Part shown: piece after piece, positions 14,920 to 17,061 of the stretch
Numbering within the stretch: the first letter of the stretch is position 1
Layout of the letters: every line of letters starts with the position of its first letter
Assembly: GCA_005772945.1 (NCBI GenBank)
Contig: SXIE01000085.1
Span: 1-17,061 of the forward strand
Length of the DNA stretch: 17,061 nucleotides
Reading direction: 5' to 3'
Source of the DNA: Pseudomonadota bacterium
GTDB lineage: Bacteria; Myxococcota; UBA9042; PHBI01
Position numbers and translations under genes: made by a program
Notes under the pieces: model-generated
The model's database searches: none
Seen by the model: the letters and a program-made list of their open reading frames with translations, nothing else
Told to the model about the DNA's origin: nothing

Positions 14920-16068
14920 ATGAACGAGGCCCGTCGCGTCTCAGGCTGGCTCATCGGCGTCGCGATGGTAGCCCGGCTGGCGGCCTGCGACGACGTGCGG
15001 CACGGGCGCGTGCTCCTCGGCCTGCCGCGCACGGCCGCCGACACCGACGCGCGCGACGTGCGCATGGCGGCCGAGAGCGCGACCACCAAGGACAGCGAGG
15101 TCCCGACGGACACGGCGCGGGACAGCGCCGAGACACGCGAGACGCAGGCGGACACCTTCGTGGGTTTCGACGTCGACGAAGGCTGCCGCACCGCGGTGGC
15201 CGTCCGCGAGGGCGCCCACGTCCTGCCCCAGACCACGCTCCACCTCATCGGCCACGACAACGCCGCCGCCGCCGGCTATCGCTGGAGCGTCAACGCGCCG
15301 GTCGGTTCGGCCTCGCGCTTCATGCCGTCGGACATCGCGACCGACCCCACGTTCGAGGTCAACGTGGCCGGCCGCTACGAGTTCGGACTCGTCGTGCTCG
15401 ACGGCTCGGGCGGCGCATCGTGCCGCGCCAGCGTCGTCGTCTGGGTCGTGCCCAACGCCGACCTCCACGTCGAGCTCACCTGGCGGACCCCGCGCGACCC
15501 CGACGAGAGCGACACCGGCCCCATGACCGGCTCCGACGCGGATCTCCACTTCGCCCACCCCGACGCCAAGAGCAAGTACGACGGCGACCACGACAACGCC
15601 GACGACGGCTACTTCGATCGGTGGTTCGACGTGGCCTGGTTCAACCCCGATCCCGACTGGGGCTCGCGCGACTGGAGCGTCGACGACAACTGCCACCTCG
15701 ACCGCGACGACCGCGACGGCGCGGGCCCGGAAAACCTGAACTGCAACGACCTCGAGGTGGGCCGCTGCTATCGCGTCGCGGTGCACTACTGGGACAACCA
15801 CGGCTACGGCAACGCGCTCGCGACGGTGCGCGTGTTCTTCGCGGGCCTCCAGGTCTACGAAGAGGCCGACGTCGAGCTCGTCGAGCACGACCTCTGGACC
15901 GTCACCTCGATCTGTTGGCCACTCGATCCGGCGCGACCGCCGACGACCATCAAGGCCTGCGCGCACTCGACCGAGCGCTGCGAGCGCGACGCCGATTGCC
16001 CGCTCGGAATGCCCTGCGGTTGGCGCATCGCGCCCGACTACGCGCACCCGGAATTGCCCCCGCCCTGA
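14920..16068 (+). CDS. Lipoprotein with PKD/Ig-like and DUF2135 (YfaP)-like regions
   Basis: A 382-residue protein starting at ATG 14920 (a GTG directly before it is an alternative). The leader ends VARLAAC, so C23 is lipidated. The +2 residue is Asp, which in enteric bacteria signals retention in the inner membrane; whether that rule holds here is unknown. A linker rich in Thr, Asp, Glu and Ala runs to about residue 82. Residues about 95-185 look like an Ig/PKD-type sandwich (GYRWSVNAPVGSASRFMPS ... GRYEFGLVVLDGSGGASC). Then LHVELTWRTPRDPDESD, DADLHFAHP, NCHLDRDDRDGAGPENLNC and CYRVAVHYWDN follow, the order of motifs seen in DUF2135/YfaP domains (D-x-D-L-H ... G-x-G-P-E ... Y-x-V-x-V-H-Y). 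The central part is strikingly Asp-rich and may bind Ca2+. A Cys-rich tail (CERDADCPLGMPC) ends it. The function is unknown. Confidence 0.75.
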   Translation: MNEARRVSGWLIGVAMVARLAACDDVRHGRVLLGLPRTAADTDARDVRMAAESATTKDSEVPTDTARDSAETRETQADTFVGFDVDEGCRTAVAVREGAHVLPQTTLHLIGHDNAAAAGYRWSVNAPVGSASRFMPSDIATDPTFEVNVAGRYEFGLVVLDGSGGASCRASVVVWVVPNADLHVELTWRTPRDPDESDTGPMTGSDADLHFAHPDAKSKYDGDHDNADDGYFDRWFDVAWFNPDPDWGSRDWSVDDNCHLDRDDRDGAGPENLNCNDLEVGRCYRVAVHYWDNHGYGNALATVRVFFAGLQVYEEADVELVEHDLWTVTSICWPLDPARPPTTIKACAHSTERCERDADCPLGMPCGWRIAPDYAHPELPPP

Positions 16069-16099
16069 ACCGCCCCGCGCCCTGCGGCGTTCCGTTCCG

Positions 16100-17059
16100 T
16101 CAGGCCAAGATCGGCAGCGCCGTCGCGAGCCACAGCGCCCGCCGCAGCGGATCGCTCGCCAGCTCGGCCGTCGCCAAACACCACTCCGGCGCGACCGGCG
16201 CGACCTCGCCGAGGATCTCCTCCAGCGTCGCCTCGGGGATTGGCTTGGGCAGCCCGACGCGCACCGCGTCCGCGATCGCCGCAAGCGGCACCGCGCCCGA
16301 GCGCCCCTCGATCCCTTCCATGGCCCTCGCCGCCAGCGCATGCCCGAGCGTCTCGATCCAGGGCTCGCGCACGCGTCGCCCGGTCGCCCGAAACGCCGTG
16401 TAGCCGCGATCGAGCGCCGACACCTCACCGGCCCGCGCCGCCCAGCGCGGCATGAGTCGCGCCGCCGTCGCCCGCGTCTCCAGGAAGTGGTGCGGATGCG
16501 GCATGAACCCCGGATCGAATGCGAGCGCCTCGCACAGGCTCTCCCAATGCGCGATCGTGAGCCCGGCCGCGATCGCCCCGAAGAGCGCCCGGAAAGCGGC
16601 CGCGCGGTGCATCGGCTCGGGCATGCGCGCCGCGTCCGCCAGCGCCGCCTTGTACCCGCTCTCGGCCGTCGGCCGCCCGGCCCGCGCCGCCAGCCCCGCC
16701 CACCGGGCCTGGGCCATCACCCGGGCCAGCTTCGGCCCCGGCGCTCGCACCAACTCGGCCGTCGCATCGGCCCACGTGCCCGCCAGCTCCGGCGCGATCG
16801 GCTGCCGCGCCGCGACCAGCGCCATCGCCTCGAGGCGCGCCATCGGCCGCGACAGGCTCTGCACGAGCAACACCTCGCGGCCCGTCCCCGTGAACGGCCG
16901 GAGCCCGCACCATTGCATCACCACCACGTCGGCTTCGCTGCGCTCGAGGCCGGTCAGCCACGCCTCGAGCCCGTCCAGGTCCGCCGGATACCCGCAGCGC
17001 ACGAGGCGCCCCAACCCGCGCATGCGATCGAGCATCGGGATCTCCCGAAGCGCCTCCAT
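16100..17059 (-). CDS. Uncharacterised Ala/Arg-rich helical protein, possibly truncated by the window edge
   Basis: A 319-residue frame with an ATG at 17059, only two bases from the window end, so the true start may lie outside. An internal ATG at 17035 has GGGAG six bases upstream and is a credible start as well. The sequence is almost wholly alpha-helical in character, made of Ala, Leu and Arg-rich segments of about 25-35 residues (LARVMAQARWAGLAARAGR, MHRAAAFRALFGAIAAGL, PLRRALWLATALPILA). This suggests a helical-repeat or solenoid-like fold. There is no signal peptide, transmembrane segment or recognisable catalytic motif. It converges on the DUF2135-like lipoprotein gene with a 31-bp gap and no obvious terminator. 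I cannot name the family. Confidence 0.62.
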   Translation of the reverse strand: MEALREIPMLDRMRGLGRLVRCGYPADLDGLEAWLTGLERSEADVVVMQWCGLRPFTGTGREVLLVQSLSRPMARLEAMALVAARQPIAPELAGTWADATAELVRAPGPKLARVMAQARWAGLAARAGRPTAESGYKAALADAARMPEPMHRAAAFRALFGAIAAGLTIAHWESLCEALAFDPGFMPHPHHFLETRATAARLMPRWAARAGEVSALDRGYTAFRATGRRVREPWIETLGHALAARAMEGIEGRSGAVPLAAIADAVRVGLPKPIPEATLEEILGEVAPVAPEWCLATAELASDPLRRALWLATALPILA

Positions 17060-17061
17060 CC

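Noticed and set aside
14941..16428. A 495-codon minus-strand open frame
   Set aside because: It lies antisense to the DUF2135-like lipoprotein gene and runs on into the gene at 16100, is dominated by Arg, Ala, Gly and Val as expected of a shadow frame in GC-rich DNA, and has no recognisable domain.

Overview
The window is GC-rich throughout, with strong G/C preference at third codon positions. It is dense with exported proteins: lipoproteins with Asp/Thr/Ala/Pro-rich linkers after the lipid-anchored cysteine, outer-membrane barrels, a CotH-family protein, vWA proteins and Cys-rich modules. This style fits a Myxococcota (myxobacterial, formerly deltaproteobacterial) chromosome. That placement is an inference from gene style; no marker gene is present. 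No rRNA, tRNA, CRISPR array, insertion sequence or phage gene was seen, and no gap between genes exceeds about 215 bp.

Layout. (1) 1-2972, minus strand: a probable operon read right to left. It holds an outer-membrane barrel protein whose signal peptide is cut off by an in-frame TGA, a CotH-kinase-family lipoprotein, and the first 287 residues of an HlyD-type efflux adaptor lipoprotein running off the left edge. (2) 3186-4141, plus strand: a lipoprotein with three Cys-rich repeats, then a 57-residue zinc-ribbon microprotein with a strong ribosome binding site. A G-run cluster followed by a T-run lies between them. (3) 4158-5639, minus strand: an OmpP1/FadL-family channel, divergent from a 315-aa lipoprotein of unknown function (5686-6633). 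(4) 6841-13262, plus strand: a tight run of three exported proteins, namely a DUF4412-like protein, a 1080-aa protein with two vWA domains, and a transglutaminase-fold protein whose catalytic cysteine position holds serine. A promoter-like sequence with a perfect inverted repeat sits in front of the run. (5) 13402-13926, plus strand: a eukaryote-type 'divergent-loop' cyclophilin. (6) 13993-14745, minus strand: a two-domain VOC protein. (7) 14920-16068, plus strand: a lipoprotein with a PKD/Ig-like region and a DUF2135 (YfaP)-like region. (8) 16100-17059, minus strand: an Ala/Arg-rich helical protein that may continue past the right edge.

Most products should act in the periplasm, outer membrane or cell surface. 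The best candidate for an undescribed system is the DUF4412 / double-vWA / transglutaminase-like run (6841-13262). It resembles the vWA plus transglutaminase pairing of MoxR-type operons, but no AAA+ ATPase or DUF58 gene is present and all three products are exported. The most sharply defined single-gene oddity is the cyclophilin. It carries the loop insertion, Cys40, Cys168 and Glu83 that characterise the redox-regulated cyclophilins of plants, at exactly the same residue numbers.
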